A DNA stretch of 6,112 nucleotides from Lachnospiraceae bacterium (GTDB lineage: Bacteria; Bacillota; Clostridia; Lachnospirales; Lachnospiraceae), in the NCBI GenBank assembly GCA_900755865.1, contig CAAEHZ010000041.1:1-6112 (forward strand). The letters are read 5' to 3'. Positions 6,000-6,112 of the stretch are shown piece after piece. Positions within the stretch are counted from its first letter, which is position 1. The number at the start of each line of letters is the position of its first letter. The translations under genes were made by a program, and so were the position numbers. Below the pieces are notes generated by a model. It ran no database searches. It was not told where the DNA came from and saw only the letters and a list, made by a program, of their open reading frames with translations.

Positions 6000-6040
6000 A
6001 AAAAAACAGGACATTTGCTCTGTAAAATACAAATGTCCTG
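6000..6040 (-). terminator. Rho-independent terminator of the upstream gene
   Basis: Perfect 11-bp inverted repeat CAGGACATTTG (6007-6017) and CAAATGTCCTG (6030-6040) with a 12-nt loop. On the minus strand the stem is followed directly by seven Ts (6006-6000). On the plus strand no T run follows, so it works for minus-strand transcription entering from beyond 6112. Confidence 0.9.
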
Positions 6041-6057
6041 CCTTCCATCTCTTAAAT

Positions 6058-6112
6058 TTATTCCTGCTCGTCAGTTACGGCTGGGGCCCCCTTCCGCCTG
6101 GGGTTTTCCAAA
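6058..6112 (-). CDS. Possible C-terminal end of an upstream gene (partial, unrecognised)
   Basis: In one minus-strand frame the last 17 codons read LENPRRKGAPAVTDEQE and end at TAA 6060-6058, 17 nt before the terminator stem. An end rich in charged residues just ahead of a terminator is what a real gene end looks like. The other two frames also close within this stretch, so the frame is chosen by its distance to the terminator and its composition only. The family cannot be named from so little. Confidence 0.4.
   Translation of the reverse strand, partial: LENPRRKGAPAVTDEQE

Noticed and set aside
5806..6048. 80-aa minus-strand open frame over the leader
   Set aside because: It crosses the terminator, promoter and repeats, encodes repeat-derived sequence (ADRGARKREFASIDGAK) and has no convincing ribosome binding site.

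Overview
All supported genes lie on the minus strand. They form one compact cluster read from about position 5650 down past position 1. Proteins resemble those of low-to-moderate-GC Gram-positive anaerobes. The gene set, the AGGAG-type ribosome binding sites and the palindromic repeats containing GTCTGC-TTC-GCAGAC suggest a clostridial gut-type bacterium, most likely Lachnospiraceae. That assignment is inference; no rRNA or marker gene is present.

Layout in transcription order. At 6058-6112 there is the possible C-terminal end of an upstream gene, followed by a clear intrinsic terminator (about 6000-6040). A good sigma-A promoter (TTGATT, 17-bp spacer, TATAAT; 5938-5966) follows, and then a leader of roughly 280 nt made mostly of hairpins and direct repeats. 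The operon then reads: (1) a 598-aa secreted, C-terminally anchored surface protein with three DGxxxDW modules; (2) XrtG, an exosortase-family membrane cysteine protease/transpeptidase; (3) a processive-type family 2 membrane glycosyltransferase; (4) a two-TM sensor-like protein with a possible degenerate GGDEF domain; (5) a small 6-pyruvoyl-tetrahydropterin-synthase-like protein without the catalytic residues; (6) the N-terminal 109 aa of a large membrane protein of the PTPS_related/GT-C-like type, cut off by the window edge at a 15-nt homopolymer. Genes 1 to 5 overlap one another by 4 to 29 nt, so they are almost certainly co-transcribed and translationally coupled.

This is recognisable as the Gram-positive XrtG (exosortase G) locus. 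As far as I know it is defined mainly by comparative genomics and lacks a demonstrated biochemical function. The natural reading is that protein 1 is exported, held by its C-terminal TM plus basic tail, and processed by XrtG. The two glycosyltransferase-like membrane proteins would build or attach a glycan to the processed protein or a lipid carrier. The roles of the sensor-like protein and the pterin-synthase-like protein are unknown. The most interesting points are the adjacent candidate substrate, the catalytically stripped PTPS homologue, the degenerate GGDEF-like domain, the triplicated Shine-Dalgarno repeat before gene 6, and the hairpin-rich leader.
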